64,000 bases of DNA, taken from Agriotes lineatus. Lineage: Eukaryota; Arthropoda; Insecta; Coleoptera; Elateridae. The stretch spans positions 121,301 through 185,300 of the forward strand of contig CALNHX010002284.1 of NCBI GenBank assembly GCA_940337035.1, given 5' to 3'. The stretch's first letter is position 1. Each line of letters opens with the position of its first letter. The translations under genes were made by a program, and so were the position numbers. The notes under the pieces are model-generated. The model did no database searches, was not told where the DNA came from, and saw only the letters and a program-made list of their open reading frames with translations. Shown piece after piece: positions 23,454 to 35,726 of this stretch.

Positions 23454-24368
23454 ATGGTCAGCGTATATAGTGACCTATGTCCTGTATATTTTTTAACAAA
23501 ATGTTTAGGACTGGCATCTTTTACTGTTAAAAAGCATGCAGAAGACATTATCTTAAAACCTATTAACCTGAATAGCTTTTATAAACTATTCTTTTACTTA
23601 TTTCAGCTAGTGTTATTCTGTGCTGCTGTTGAAGCTGATTACATGCATGTAGTCCTTGATCAGCAAGGGATGTTACAGTATATCGAAGCAATGAAATTGA
23701 TAATAAACAAAATGTACATTATATCAATCATTTGCAATGAATTGTATGGTTCTTCTATTATGCAAATATGGAATGAAATTGCAATAGTCGAATCATTTTT
23801 AAACGGTTGTTCTTCGAACACCAACAATAATAAGTCTTTCAAGAAAGCCAGCATTGGCGTAATATTATTTAAAGCTGCAGTTATACTACTAAGTCAGTTG
23901 TATGTATCACTAAACTACTCTCAATATACCAGACTAATGATGGGCAGGAGTACCTTTTTGATAGGGCTAGTTTATATGTTCGCAATAGAAATGATATTCT
24001 GCAGTTTCCTGGTTCTCATAGGAAGTAGATGTCAAACGCTGAATAGTGTTTGGATTAATAACCTTCAAACTATGCAATATAGTAGGCATACTAAGAATCT
24101 TCAGATTGATGATATTCAGCAAATTGCAGAGTTATATGAAAAATTGTATGAAGTTGGTGTACGCATCAATCATATTTATACTATACCAATTTTACTTGAC
24201 ATAGGGGTGATGTTTTATTTGACCGTCACTGGATTGTTTCAAATAGTTCACAGCATTACCATTTCAAGTGAAAGTCTAATAAGGGTAATTTTAGCATTCG
24301 TTCTGGTATTGCTTAGTGTATTAGATCTGATGTTAATTATTACTTCATGTGGAACTGCTAGCAATCGG
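23454..24368 (+). CDS. Gustatory receptor, alternative first exon B (305 codons)
   Basis: Paralogue of exon A with exactly the same length (305 codons) and the same start context (MVSVYSDLCPVYFLTK). Conserved blocks are shared along the whole exon, for example LDQQGMLQYIEAM, QIWNEI, QIDDIQQ and LDLMLIITSCG. The reading frame is intact. It ends CGG|GTAAGT at 24369 in phase 0. The last exon base context departs from the usual CAG, but the donor hexamer is consensus. The exon carries six of seven expected membrane segments and lacks the terminal TYxxxxxQF motif, so it depends on the 3' exons at 39855-40190, 15.5 kb downstream. Equal length with many amino-acid differences from exon A argues that both have been kept under selection since duplication. 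Confidence 0.88.
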
Positions 24369-27300
24369 GTAAGTAGTTTTAAGATCTAGATCAGTTATTT
24401 GTTTTTATTAGATTAGGGATTTGCTACAATTATTTATTTGAAGCGTCCATTTTAAAATTCCTAATAAAAGACACAAAATTGCTTGTGCGAAGAATTCTAA
24501 TAACTAATTCCTTTTATGTATAGTAACCTTGAATTTATGTTTAATTGGTTAAAAAATGGGCTGAACATGGAGAAAATCTGTACACGGCCAAGCAAAACAC
24601 AGTAAAGACATTTGGTGAGATTAATTTGTTTAGCTAAACATGATTGGTAAAAACAGCATATTATCCAATGTAAGTCAACCCTTTCTTGATCTTCGAAGAC
24701 ATTCTATAAAGCTCTATTATATTAATAGTAACCGTTGTTTCATAGGGCATTTACTACTTAGATCGTACTCAAAATAAACAATAAAGCAGAGTAAACGAAA
24801 ATTTTATTTGGAAATCCTTATGCTTGCTTTAGATGTAGCCTTTACCTCCCCAGTATTAACTTGAATCAGAACCCTATATTTATATAACTGACACGCTCAG
24901 TGACTACTCTCTTTTGTAGTTGTAATTCTTGAAATCGAATGCCTTTTTTTAATCTAGCAAAATAAAAAAGCACATAGCCTTTCACTAATAGTAATGAGAA
25001 AAGGGGAGAATGAAGAGAAGGGAAAGTAGGAAAAAGATTACACTTTTTCGAGTGTTTGTGTTACCTGTAAAATAACTCAACGTTACTTTTCTCCACTTTT
25101 CTTATAAAGAAATCAGAGCATACATCGCATTCCGGAGGCAAATTACCTTAGAAGATCGTTACTCGATATTGTTTAAATATTAATTTACCCATCTCAAGGC
25201 ACAATTAGGTCAATAATTGGTTAATTCGACCTTGCTGTGGAATGCCACACGGGCATGTTCTGAAAATGTAGGTCAGTTAACCGGGAAAACTTGGAATATT
25301 TCAAAACAAGTACACTTTAATTAATATAGTAAAAATGGGCAGTAATACTCAGGTGTATTATTAAAACCCTCAATACCGTGAAAACTGACGCAAAGGGGCG
25401 ATAGAGAGACTCCAGACTCGAGCCAAGGGATTCTTACTTGTTACCAAGCCAGAGGGACGGCGAAAATTTTGGGCTCGAATTTGGCTTGCGGACTCGATAA
25501 TATTAGGAGAAATTGGAAGATAGTTACAGCTCGAAGAAGCAGCGAAATTCAGATCGTTGCTGACTATATTCAATACTTCAAAATAGGGTTGTATCTACAG
25601 ACCGTCTCAAAGTGAGCGTACAGTACAAGGTCTTATGGAAACAGCAATGCCTTATCTCTACAAAAAATGTTTTTGAAGTCTTGTCAGAAATAAACCAATC
25701 CTAAACAGACCTACCAGCTTGTTGGCCGCTCAGAATAGGTAACACAAGATCAATAACTCCCATAAGATTTACTTTGTTCTATGATTGCTGTACTGAAAAC
25801 TCATCTTAAGACGGTCTATAGGAAGCTTGTAGATCCGGCTACAGTTGCGGAAAAAGGTTCAACGTATTTATCCCTCTCACAGACATACAGCTAGTGGCTG
25901 CGTACGCATTTAGAGTAGGCATAAAAGTATGAATAGTCGTCGACATCGAAAGATAAAAGAGACTACAAATTATGAATGTGTGAATGAATAGCGAAACAGG
26001 CACCACCAATGTTTAAACATAAAGAGTGGTCAGAATGAGAATACGAACTGTGGAGAGCAGTATATGAACGTAATATGGTAGCCTGTCTAACTGAACTAAT
26101 AGTCGAAGAAAGAGTATGCAACCTGTTAGAACAATTCTATTAAAGCAGTTACTTTTGGCACTTTAGCCTCCAATCCTAGTATTTTTACGAGTCACGCAAG
26201 CAAAAATTCGTAGTTCCGTGGTAATTTTATTAAAATTCATTTCCATAAACATTATTTCCGCGTTGTTCATTTCAAAAATTAACGCATGACAGTTCTTGCA
26301 TATTCACCGAGACTTAATTTTCCGTTGCTAACGTGTTATCAACCCTTGACCCTGCTGCAAGCAGTAGTTTCTTTGTTATTTTAAAGTATTAGGAGGCCGC
26401 TTATCAAAGCAGCTTTGTTCTGACCTTGCCTTCTGCATGGATGATGTAATCTTGCCACTATCACGTTTTAAGTGGTTCTTGACGCAGAACCGGCGGTTGT
26501 AATTTTACGTGTGAATCTCCTGGTTAAGTAAAGTTGTTTCAGTATTTCGATCCGTCTTATTCTTAAACGTAACGAATGGAACAAGGAGGTAGATAAGCCG
26601 CGTCTGCGCTATGTCATTCTTCACGCTTGCCGCCTGGCAGGAACTTCACTTCGCTACCGGCTGTTGAACTAGAACAAACGTTTTTGGCTTCTTCAGCCCC
26701 CGGCTCGCATCGCTTTGCGGCAGGGGGACGCTGCTCGAACTTTCGTAATTTTCGTTGTGAATAGGTGTGTGTTTTAGGTGCATCGTGTTGTTTGTTGTAC
26801 CAATTTAGCGTTTTCGAACTGTTTCGTTTGGCAAGAAATCTCCGGCGTTGGTGGTGGTGAGCTTTCCGTTTGAAGTGCATCTGAAGCATTAATTAATGGG
26901 GTCAAGTCAAGAGTTTTTATCGTCGAAGGTTGCGAGGCCCTTGAATATATCGTTTATACGGATTCTAACAAACTCTTTCTATTGAACCCAACGCTAATTT
27001 GAATTTAACGTCGTGTTATCGAAACGCGCACGTCGAGGGTGTACCCCGTGTTATCGTTACGTCGACTTCGCCCTTCAGGGGACTCTATTGCATCATACCA
27101 CCCTTAGTTGTTGCCAGCATCTTCGAGGCTGTGCCCGCACCACGTCATCACCTGTCATTTCGCTGTCGTCCGTTCTTTCCGGCAGTTTGTTTGGGAAGCG
27201 ACGTTACATACGGTATCGCCCGTAATTATGCAGCCAGCTGATGTTCTCCAGGTAAAGTTCTTGTAAATTAGTTTTATTGTGTATAATTAAAAGTGAACGC

Positions 27301-28600
27301 CTCGTTGAGTGTTGTACGATCAGCGCATTTGTTATTAACGTTGTGCTTTGCTGTTTGCGAAATTTAATGGTTTACCGATGCATTCTTTTGTTGTTTTACG
27401 TAACTCGTGGCAGTTTTGTTTGCCTTGACCCACATTATTGTAGTTTACAGTTAAGCTTACCACTTGCTAACTAACCTTTTTGAGTACTTTTAAATTCCAA
27501 CTAGTCAATTTCATGTTTATTGTCACCTATATATATATTTATTTATTCTAATAGAGTTCATGGTCAAGTACTTCTGTTTTTCATTTGTGTTCGTGATTCT
27601 TGTATGCGTTTTATGTGTACTGTTTCAGTTGTAAGGAGTGGAACAGCTGCTCATTGAGTAAGTTTTGTTGTAAGGTAAGTCGATACTGTACGTCTCCTCC
27701 AACCAAACTCGGCCAAGGCAGAAGTAGCAAGGTGAAGTTGCCCACTTTCATTTTCAAGCAATCTCACCTGTGTTGTTATTGTTGTTTCCCGATTTAGTCA
27801 AGAAAATGGCGGCGTTCCGTTATTTAACATCTTTAACCTCTTTTTGTCAGAGCACAACCCTAACTTTCAGATAGTAAAGAACCACGACCTTTCTTCACTG
27901 AGTATGCAATAGTCAGCACATCTTGTAACGAAGGCTAGGGCTGAGTATTTGGCAAGATTCCCGATTTTGTCTTAGTCATTTTGTAGGTAACAGGTTTGGC
28001 TCTCAAGCGTATGAGTTATGCTTTCTTTGCACGCTTGAGGGGCTGATTATTAATACCGTTAACTCGGTTTTCGTCGTGTAACAAACTGGCTAATTGTTAG
28101 TGTCGTAATAACGTTTTCTTGCGGTAACAAACCGTAAGCCGCATTGGTCGAGCGTATCGAAATCTAATCTACCTAAAGTACGTGTAGCAATAGTGAAAAG
28201 GAAGAAAACATAATACGGAAATAATAGCAGAAAATGGTACTATCAAGATTAAGAACCATACAATAGTATTAGCACTTTGTGCTCTAATTGACTCGGCAAC
28301 AGCTCAAATAAGATATGATAAAATGGTTCCTGAAAATGTAACTATTACAAACCGCAACACTTGGTACAACACACTGTACATCGACATTTGGCAAAGTTTC
28401 CAATCAGTTAATACTTAGTACTGACAATAGCAGTATAATAGCAAACTGTAGCAAATACACCGTGCTTGCAAGAGGTAAAACAGGCATACCTCTAAAAAGT
28501 ATGCAAAACGAATAAGGGACATGTATGTTCCAGCTCAACTCCTCAAGCATATTAGTGATGGTTTGCTAGATAGAAATGTATTACTAAAAGATAGCAAATC
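24369..28600. other. Intron DNA after exon B; no further gene recognised
   Basis: Right after exon B the DNA still resembles that after exon A for ~400 bases. Beyond this I see no GR exon. 26600-27260 is less A+T-rich, with short frames on both strands and no recognised domain, and a donor-like CTCCAG|GTAAAG near 27250; an old LTR element or untranslated exon are possible. A weak coding-like stretch at 28225-28620 has stops and no family match. Confidence 0.3.
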
Positions 28601-28639
28601 GCAAAGAGCTACATTCACGCAACAATAGCGCTAGCACCC

Positions 28640-29300
28640 AAACACCCTGCTTGATGATTGTCCGCCTACTGAAAATTGGGTCCCTACCTGAATTTGGCGT
28701 GAAACAAGTTACCGATCCCCTTGTTAATTATAAAACCGATCTTACATGTCGCCAAACACTACAAGAAAAGCAAAATGGTTTTCGGAAGAAGCCGTCATAT
28801 CTAGCATCAGTATTAGTTCTAGAATTGCTCATAGAGAAGAGTAGCGAACAAAGTCGAGAAACACATACAGCTGACGTAGATACTACAAACTGTTCTGATA
28901 GAGTAGACCATTCGAAATTTTTGGTTTAGTTTTGAGAATAAAGAACCACTACAACATTTTAAACCAGCTGTTCACAGTTTGCAAAAATAAGCAGCAATCA
29001 AAATTGTCACAAATAACCAAGTCTCTCGCTCAATAATAGTAAGTCAATGTAAAAAAGATAAGATTGTTGTTTATCACACATACCGTTTTGTAACTATACA
29101 TCTATGATCCAATTCAAATGTGAAAAAACATACAAACATTTCAACACCACGTTGTTTGCTAACGACCGAGTAGTCGTGGATATTTTTGAGGACCAACTAC
29201 AGATATGAATACATTGCTTGAATTCTAGAAAAAAGTTGCACACTCTTAAACAAAAATTAAATTAATGGCCACACAATGGAAAAAATATGTTAAGATACAA
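28640..29300 (+). pseudogene. LINE reverse transcriptase remnants
   Basis: KQNGFRKKPSYLASVLVLEL at ~28770 fits the RT motif QxGFRxGRST...L, and ADVDTTNCSDRVDH fits the FIDxxKAFDxVDR box, with the first catalytic Asp region altered (NCSDRVD). Around 29150 TTLFANDRVVVDIFEDQLQ fits the TxxFADDxxxxxxxxxxLQ box with ADD changed to AND. Frames between are broken. A dead non-LTR element, clade not assignable. Confidence 0.5.
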
Positions 29301-29631
29301 GGTGCTTTGCAAATCAGTGTGACGTCTCCCATAACTGCGGCAAAGAAATAAGTAATAAAATAGCTTGATTTCAAATAATGTTTGGAATTATATGAAGAAC
29401 AAACCCTAGGAAGGTCTTACAGTGATAACGTTTTATTAATTTAGAGTTTATCATTGTGTTTTGAATGCCTGCAACGGAGTGGAGGTCAATCTGTATAGAA
29501 ATACAATAAGCAAATACTATAATTGTACAGATGTGACATGAATTATAAAGGTGAGTTATAGTCCAATAACTATAACCCTACTTTTACTTATACCATATAA
29601 ATTTGAACACTAAATACGAAATTAACACAAT

Positions 29632-30380
29632 CTAAAACTTAAATCTATGTGGTAAGTCCAGTGGCTTAAATCTGTTTAGGCTTTGAATATTTTCACTATT
29701 ATCTAGTACGTTTATTGCAAGAGAGTTATTATGATTTTCTAGCCTATTTAAATATTTTTCGCTGTATTTAGCTATTGTTTCTTTCACTGTATCTACTGTC
29801 AAGTCACTTAATATTATGTCAACATTTCTTTCCTTTTATACCAGATATGCTTCCCCCACGTTAGGCCCTTATCCAGATGAATGCCGAGGTATTTCACCTC
29901 CGTCACTTGTGGTAATGGTATATTATTTATTAGAACTTGCGGTGTGTTATCCCTGCACTTTGGCAAAAGTGATGCGAAGGGACTTTGTTTCATTAATTTT
30001 TATCCTCCACTTTTAAGTCCATTTTTCGATGTATGTTAGGTTGTTTTGCAACATACTAGCAGCTATAATTGGATTTTTATGTTTAACGTTTATGGCTTTG
30101 CCATCAGCGAAGGTGTCTGTGAAAGATTGTTGGCTGGTGGGCATATCAGCTGTAAAGAGGAGGTATAAAAGGGAACCCAGGACACTGCCCTGCGGTACAC
30201 CAGAGCTGATTGGGTGCAGTTCTGTTTGCAGTTGATTATATTTTACCTGAAAATATCTATTTTCGAGGTAGGATTTTAGGATGATGTCATATGAATGAGG
30301 CAGTGAGTTCTTTAATTTGTAAAGTAGGCCAGCGCGACATACTTTATCAAATGCCTGGCTTTCATCAAGGAAACCTGCCG
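29632..30380 (-). pseudogene. Jockey-clade reverse transcriptase, 3' part
   Basis: Minus-strand segments read FLDESQAFDKVCRAGLLYKL, then ILKSYLENRYFQVKY, SGVPQGSVLGSLLYLLFTAD, FADGKAIN, VKYLGIHLDKGLTWGKHI and a C-terminal HNNSLAI...RFKPLDLPHRF with stop at 29632-29634. This order and wording is Jockey. The catalytic FADD is FADG here, and several frame breaks exist, so it is inactive. The 5' RT region (fingers) is missing between here and the endonuclease at 30507. Confidence 0.8.
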
Positions 30381-30506
30381 TGCAGTAAAGTTTCTTTTTA
30401 AGGGATAGGTCTATTTACGAGTCGTAATTGAACCAAACAGGATATTGTTTTTCCGATACGAGATTTTGGGTACGCATTGATCGTCTCTTTCGATTAAAAA
30501 ATCGAA

Positions 30507-30956
30507 TTAAGTTGAACGAAAACTATTACTTATACAGAAATTATTTACTTCGGCCTTAATATTTATTAAATTTGAATTAGTTTGCGTTAGATTGAAATCT
30601 CCACATATTATTACATTTTTATCAGAAATTCCCAAGTGGGAGTATTCCAGCTGTTGAATGACGTAAAGATAATCATTTATATTACTTCGTGGCACAAAAT
30701 ACGTTGAAGCAACAAATAAAACAGTATGACAATTTATATCAAGTTTTATTAACAGAGTTTCAGTTTTTAATTCGAATATTTCCACTGCATTAGCCTGATA
30801 TTTGTTATCTACAGCAACAAGAACACCTCCCAGTTTTAATATCCCAGTAAATTCAGCATTTTTGTCTTTACGGAATACTGAATAATTAGGTGGAAACATT
30901 TCAGAGTCGTATAGAGAGCTGTTTAGACCGGTTTCAGTCAATACAACCAAATCATA
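30507..30956 (-). pseudogene. Jockey AP-endonuclease domain fragment
   Basis: Reads YDLVVLTETGLNSSLYDSEM, LGGVLVAV, TETLLIKL and IICGDFNLTQTNSNL, matching LTETWL, GGV.IA., E...V and GDFN blocks of APE-type LINE endonucleases, which nick target DNA. It ends in unrelated sequence after NNFCISNSF, so the second half (the SDHxP block) is deleted. Same element as the RT at 29632-30380 and ORF1 at 31896-32692. Confidence 0.78.
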
Positions 30957-31069
30957 TTGCAGTTACAAACGTTTAAGCACCAATCATTTAATGAAACTCT
31001 GCTGGAGCCTGTGGTTCGAAAATATCACAAATTCGTTAAAACCCCTCACCACACAAATATTTTATATCT

Positions 31070-31112
31070 GCTAAATACGTATTTCGACAGCCACGCTGTC
31101 ATGATCGGTAGC
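31070..31112 (-). ncRNA. Hammerhead-like motif at the left outer end of the Penelope-like pair
   Basis: Minus strand: GCUA (stem I) CCGAUCAU (core) GACAGC-GUG-GCUGUC (perfect 6-bp stem II) GAA AUACGUAU (palindromic stem III) U (cleavage base) UAGC (stem I). Differs from the canonical core CUGANGA by U4C and G8C and has one extra base before stem II, so activity is doubtful. The layout is still that of type I hammerheads of Penelope-like elements. Confidence 0.45.
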
Positions 31113-31846
31113 TACGTAAAACTTACACAGCAAAAAGGCAACGATGTACTCGTGACCAAATCTGTCTGCTCATTTTACATCTATTTATACTGTCTGACCA
31201 GGAGAGCGTGGCCGACGACCAATGAGCTTGGACGACGGTCAATGTAACTTCAACAAGTTACCCAAGATGGAGGATGGTATTGGTCCGCCATCTTTGTTTA
31301 AAAGTTTACTATCTCGGTTCTTAAAAATGACCAAGCTTTCAAAAGAAGTTAGTTTCTTTGTTGAAGTTAACGCTTTTACAATTTTTAGGTCATCATCTTT
31401 TATACTATGACCCCTTACGAAAATATGTTGGGCAATATCTCGAATCTGGTACTAGGTTTAAAGAGCATTTAGCTCATTTTAGATTCAACAGATTCGAAAA
31501 ATCGAGTATTGCCCAACATATTTACAAAACGGGTCATAGTATAAAAGAGGATGACCTAAAAATTGTAAAGGCGTTAACTTTAACAAAGCAACTATTTTTT
31601 TTAAAGCTTGGCCATTTTTAAGAACCGAGATAATAAACTTTTGAACAAAGATGACGGACCAATACCGTCCTCCGTATTATATGATTCTTTGAAGTTACAT
31701 TGACCGTCGGCCAAGTTTATTGGCCCTCGGCCACGCCCTCCTGGTCAGACAGTATAAATAGATGTAAAATGCGCGGACATCGCCCACTTCCATTTGTGAT
31801 TGGGTCACGAGTACATCGTTGCTTCTTCGCTGTGTAAGTTTTCGGA

Positions 31847-31889
31847 GCTACCGATGATGATAGCGTGGCTGTCGAAATTCGTATTTAGC
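31847..31889 (+). ncRNA. Hammerhead-like motif at the right outer end of the Penelope-like pair
   Basis: GCUA, CCGAUGA+U (one change, U4C, from CUGAUGA plus one extra base), GAUAGC-GUG-GCUGUC stem II (one G-U pair), GAA, AUUC/GUAU stem III with one mismatch, U, UAGC. Better core than its left partner, worse stem III. Confidence 0.45.
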
Positions 31890-31895
31890 AGTTGT

Positions 31896-32692
31896 TAAAT
31901 ATTTCGCAATCCCCTTACATTTTGATAATATAACCGGACAACAATGTAAATATATTACTAACACCAGAATTATCAGAATTACGAATAAAAATTTTGGAAT
32001 CACGTATCCAACCATATTTATATTGATTTTTTTACACCAACCACGCACTTTCTTATGCAATAATTTATTTTTGAGAGTGAGATGTTGATTGATATAGACC
32101 GGGGTTGCAGGTCCAGACAATTGCAGATCGGTTGAAGTTACAGATCGGCGTTTGCGAAATGCATTAAAAAAATTCCTCTTTTTCAAAAGCGAAATGAATT
32201 TGACAATTATCCTTTGTTATTGTTTGAAGCAACTTGATGTAAGGCGTCCAAATGATTAATATCTATATCACAGCCAAGAGAGCGACCAAGGGTTTGTAGT
32301 ATGGTAATTAAGTTTTCATTTGGCACTTCACGGATATCATTAATTTCTATATTATTTAGAAGGCTATATTGTTGCACTTGATCTACTTCTGATAATTGCT
32401 GCGACTTAATTGAGGTAATATCCGCTTGAATATCGGCCAACTTCGCGATAAGTTGATATGCGTCAGCGGAAACGTTGGGAGAACAGTTTGCGCAACGCCA
32501 ACAAAAATCTGGCACATTAAGAAAGTTAAGCAACTCATCAGGCACTGCATCACATTTTGTATGATAAGACGCCTTGCAGTTACTGCAACTGATAAAAGGC
32601 GTGTTTCTGGTGATTGCTGAAACGCATCCATTAAGGCCACAATTTTTTTCAGGCATGTCAGTTACAAATTGATGGTTCAAAACGGATTTCAT
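31896..32692 (-). pseudogene. LINE (Jockey-group) ORF1 with zinc-finger-like and RRM-like regions
   Basis: The frame from 32692 has a Cys/His cluster CSNCKASYHTKC...CWRCANC (PHD-like), a coiled coil (AKLADIQADITSIKSQQLSE), then NNIEINDIREVPNENLI, the start of the L1-like ORF1 RRM domain. At ~32207 the frame is lost; the next frame continues NIIVKFISLLKKRNFFNAFR and VYINQHLTLKNKLLHKK, which fits the C-terminal domain. ORF1 proteins coat element RNA. It ends at the Penelope-like insertion. Confidence 0.75.
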
Positions 32693-32700
32693 TTAATAAA

Positions 32701-34049
32701 CAACTGTGTAATTTAAGACCTCATTGTAAAAACGTCAGTCACTTACAGCGTATAGCACACTCAATATATATATTGAACTGATTCGGGCCCTTACTTTGTA
32801 TTACCTATTAGTATATGTTTATAAATTATATTTCTATCAATTTTAATTGCTGTGTTTATATCATTTGAATATTAATAGCTATTCTTTTGGCTAGCTCCTG
32901 AAAAACAAGGGTGGATTCCTTTTATCTAGATTGCTTATTCTGAAATTTAATGTTCTGATTTTAATTTCATTACAAGTCAAAAATAACTTCTGTCCAATGA
33001 TATGTCAAACAAATTTGAAAATTCAATAACAAATACCAGATCGTTACATTCGCCACATAACAACATCAAACAGTAAGTAATTCCTTAATAATGATTTCAC
33101 CTATTTGGTCTTCATTTTTGTTCAGTGTTTATCTAATACCTAAAATCATCCACCTTTTACTCGAACTTATCAATGTCCCTGATGTTAACCAACTTGCTCT
33201 ACTCCGCCAACGGCCACAACTGTTCCAGTCAACAAACACAGCGAAACCCTCCAATTACACCCAATATGTCAAAACTGCCTAGAATCAGGAACAGAAGCTC
33301 CCTCACGGCATGGACCTAAACAGACCCCAGTTGTAGTCACTCACATCCAACACCGCATCCAAAAACACTTCTCCAAATTACTCTACTGACCAGCACCAAA
33401 AACCAACGGTCTCTCCCTCAGAACTCTCCTTTCGTACTAACAGCTCGATGCAATCCGAATCAATTGATATACAATGTCAAATGTAATTCTTCAATAAACT
33501 TAACTTAGTATTTTCCTCTATTTTTCCTCCTTTGTAGATTAGTCCTGCATTTAGTTTAGATTTTCACCATATATTTGCTATCTTCATCCATCTATTTCAC
33601 CACGCAAATTTAGTCACAACCTTTCTTAATTTTCAAACATTTTCCTTTTAAAATAGGGTTTATTTTATACTTTTAAATTACACCAAATTAATTACCACTT
33701 TACATTATTCAATATTTGTTATCTTAATAATAAAAGCAAAGTCCATATCATATTTTCTCCTTCCAACAAACTATATCTTTGTTTTTTGATTTCTACCTAC
33801 TATGTGCAATAATCTATTTCGATTAAGTATTTTTCATTACCTTCAAATTTCATATTTAGATAGGTATTACATTATATTCGAATTCATCTGTTTCTCAATT
33901 AGCCATATTTTATTCAATTATAAAATCTATTTCCTTTTCTAATTACTTACCCATTATTAATATTCCCAATTCATATTCAAATTGATCCCTATGATATTCA
34001 ACTATTGTAATCTCTTCATTTTATTTTAAAATTGATTTATATTATTTAT
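32701..34049. other. A+T-rich intron DNA, no gene recognised
   Basis: 33090-33420 is C-rich on the + strand and stop-poor but has no recognised domain; it may be the remnant of a repeat. The rest is low-complexity A+T DNA. I looked here for the N-terminal half of the third GR exon and did not find it. Confidence 0.3.
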
Positions 34050-34495
34050 AACCCTGTATTCATATCATTACAATATATTATACAAGTCAATAGGCTATTT
34101 GCCTATTTTACTGGCCATATGTATAAATGCAATATTCAAATACTTTTCGGCAGCCAAATTGCGCTACTAAGCAGCAGATTTAAGGATTTTTCAGATTTGT
34201 CGAGACACATTTCGCTAGGCATAAGCCATTCCGAGAAAACTGCGAAACTCCAGCCATATTTCGTAATGCAAATGTGCGATACCTCTTCCATATTTCTCAG
34301 ATACATAAAAAAATATATAGCCCACCAATTTATTGAATATGGGAGTTGATTTCTATAAGACTGATACTAAATTGTTCGTTTGCTGAAAACAATGAAGAAA
34401 TGCGCAGTGGCGTCTACTACTCCATATTTTACATTTGTATTGTTCTATACGATCTCATGCTAGTTATCGTCACTTGTGGAAGCTTTCAGAAACAA
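34050..34495 (+). pseudogene. Third gustatory receptor first exon, C-terminal half, decayed or very divergent
   Basis: The last ~150 bases read EMRSGVYYSIFYICIVLYD then LMLVIVTCGSFQKQ before a phase-0 donor CAA|GTAAGC at 34496. This aligns with the ends of exons A and B (DLMLVIISCGT). Upstream, in a different frame, a segment around 34130-34200 (LFGSQIALLSSRFKDFSDL) resembles the GR TM4-TM5 region. A one-base frame change near 34325-34340 and a missing stretch before it break the exon. I found no N-terminal half in 33000-34030. It is either a pseudo-exon or a divergent exon with an error. The donor being intact and in the right phase suggests it was once spliced to the same 3' exons, 5.4 kb away. 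Confidence 0.6.
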
Positions 34496-35471
34496 GTAAG
34501 CTGTATCATTACATTGAAGTAATAATAAATCACCTGAACTAAAGGTAACGTATATTCAAAAGTGAATTTAAGGTAATCCTGTGTAGCAAATGAAATAGAT
34601 GTACTATTTAATTTGATATGTATGCAGTAGTTACGCAATAGAACCAATTCCAATGTTACAAGCTAAATTACCAGAGGTTTAGAGTGGTAGATTGCAAGAT
34701 ATCGCAACAAGCAAGAGTTAGCCAATCAATTTCATTAGCATAACACTTAAGAGAACTAAAGATTTAAGCCGCTAATAAATCTCTTGGTATTAGGTAGGCA
34801 GGTGAAATCAGCAAATAGGTATACGGTGACGTCATAAACCACACCAGGAGGTTAAGGAAATATCACCACAATAAGTAGAAATTTTGTACTTTCAGTGAAA
34901 GCACAAGGAAAACTTGAACAAGGATTCGGGGGTAAAGCTAATTTAGCCGGTGGATCTAGACCTATCGAAAGAATCATGTACATACATTCGTGTTTACCTT
35001 GGGCAGCACAGATTCATGTTTAGATACTACCAAGATAAAGTGATACCGCACCAGAAAACAAACAGCAATGATCGGCTACGTTCAGCTACCAAGAGATGTC
35101 TTCGGATATATGACGGAACCTCGGCAAACACTTTGATAATAAATGGAAACAGCACCAAAAGCTTACACTTAGCAACGTAGCCTCAGAGCTAACATTGCGA
35201 ATCAGCCTCCACACTAATAGCACAAGCTTTAGCGACTACAGGGTCGGCCCTATATAGTTGTAGTGGGAGTGTCAAATTACAATAACAAACAAGAGAGAAT
35301 AAGAGCATACTTATCTAGAGCACATGCTCCGGAACTCGATACGCAAGCCTCTAAGAAATCGCAATCAAGCACAATGCATAGACAAAAACCGAATAACCTC
35401 CGCGATGACTGGAGTAACCCAAGGGTCACTATTTTACCTTAATAAACCACTATCAAAAGGCAAAAAAGAAC
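34496..35471. other. Intron DNA between the GR exon remnant and the array
   Basis: No recognisable gene or repeat. Stops in all frames; the longest open stretch (34950-35180) has no domain. Confidence 0.3.
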
Positions 35472-35726
35472 ACAAAGAGAAAATAAATTTTGTTTAACAG
35501 CTGTTTTTGCAGTTTAAGATTCTTGCAAGGTTAATGAGCAGTCACTAGTAATCATGTTTACACCATGAAGTGTTTACATATCCATCAGAAACCTCTCACC
35601 CATCTTGCAGAATATGAGAAAGATTTCAGCTAATGTAATTGGTTTTGCAATGTGATACTAATAAAACATTTTTAGTCAAGACACTTTAAAATTTTATTGT
35701 TAAAAAACATGTAAAAAGTTTATTTT

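Larger units (their letters stand above)
31070..31889. mobile_element. Inverted pair of 5'-truncated Penelope-like element ends
   Basis: Two copies of the same ~370-bp 3' segment face head to head: the minus strand of 31070-31448 and the plus strand of ~31495-31889, with the plus copy extending left to ~31449. Coding text in the plus copy (GTRFKEHLAHFRFNRFEKSS, then IAQHIYKTGHSIKEDDLK) fits the R..EH...H...GH part of the GIY-YIG endonuclease of Penelope-like elements. The minus copy adds the usual C-terminal ...LVIFKNRDSKLLNKDG. Both copies end outward in a hammerhead-like motif. An AAATATTT on each side (31056-31063, 31895-31902) may be the target duplication. Confidence 0.65.
29560..32700 (-). 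mobile_element. Jockey-type LINE, minus strand, broken
   Basis: ORF1 (32692-31896), endonuclease (30956-30507) and RT (30380-29632) lie in the expected order on the minus strand. It contains an internal deletion between endonuclease and RT and a later 0.8-kb insertion at 31070-31889. The 3' end lies near 29560 after an ATAACTATAACCCTACTTTT-like untranslated tail on the + strand view. Confidence 0.8.

Noticed and set aside
31410..31445. KYVGQ before GTRFKEH, which looks like the YIG half of a GIY-YIG motif.
   Set aside because: This stretch is the antisense of IAQHI in the opposing arm, so the match arises across the head-to-head junction. Only text from ~31449 on was used as evidence.
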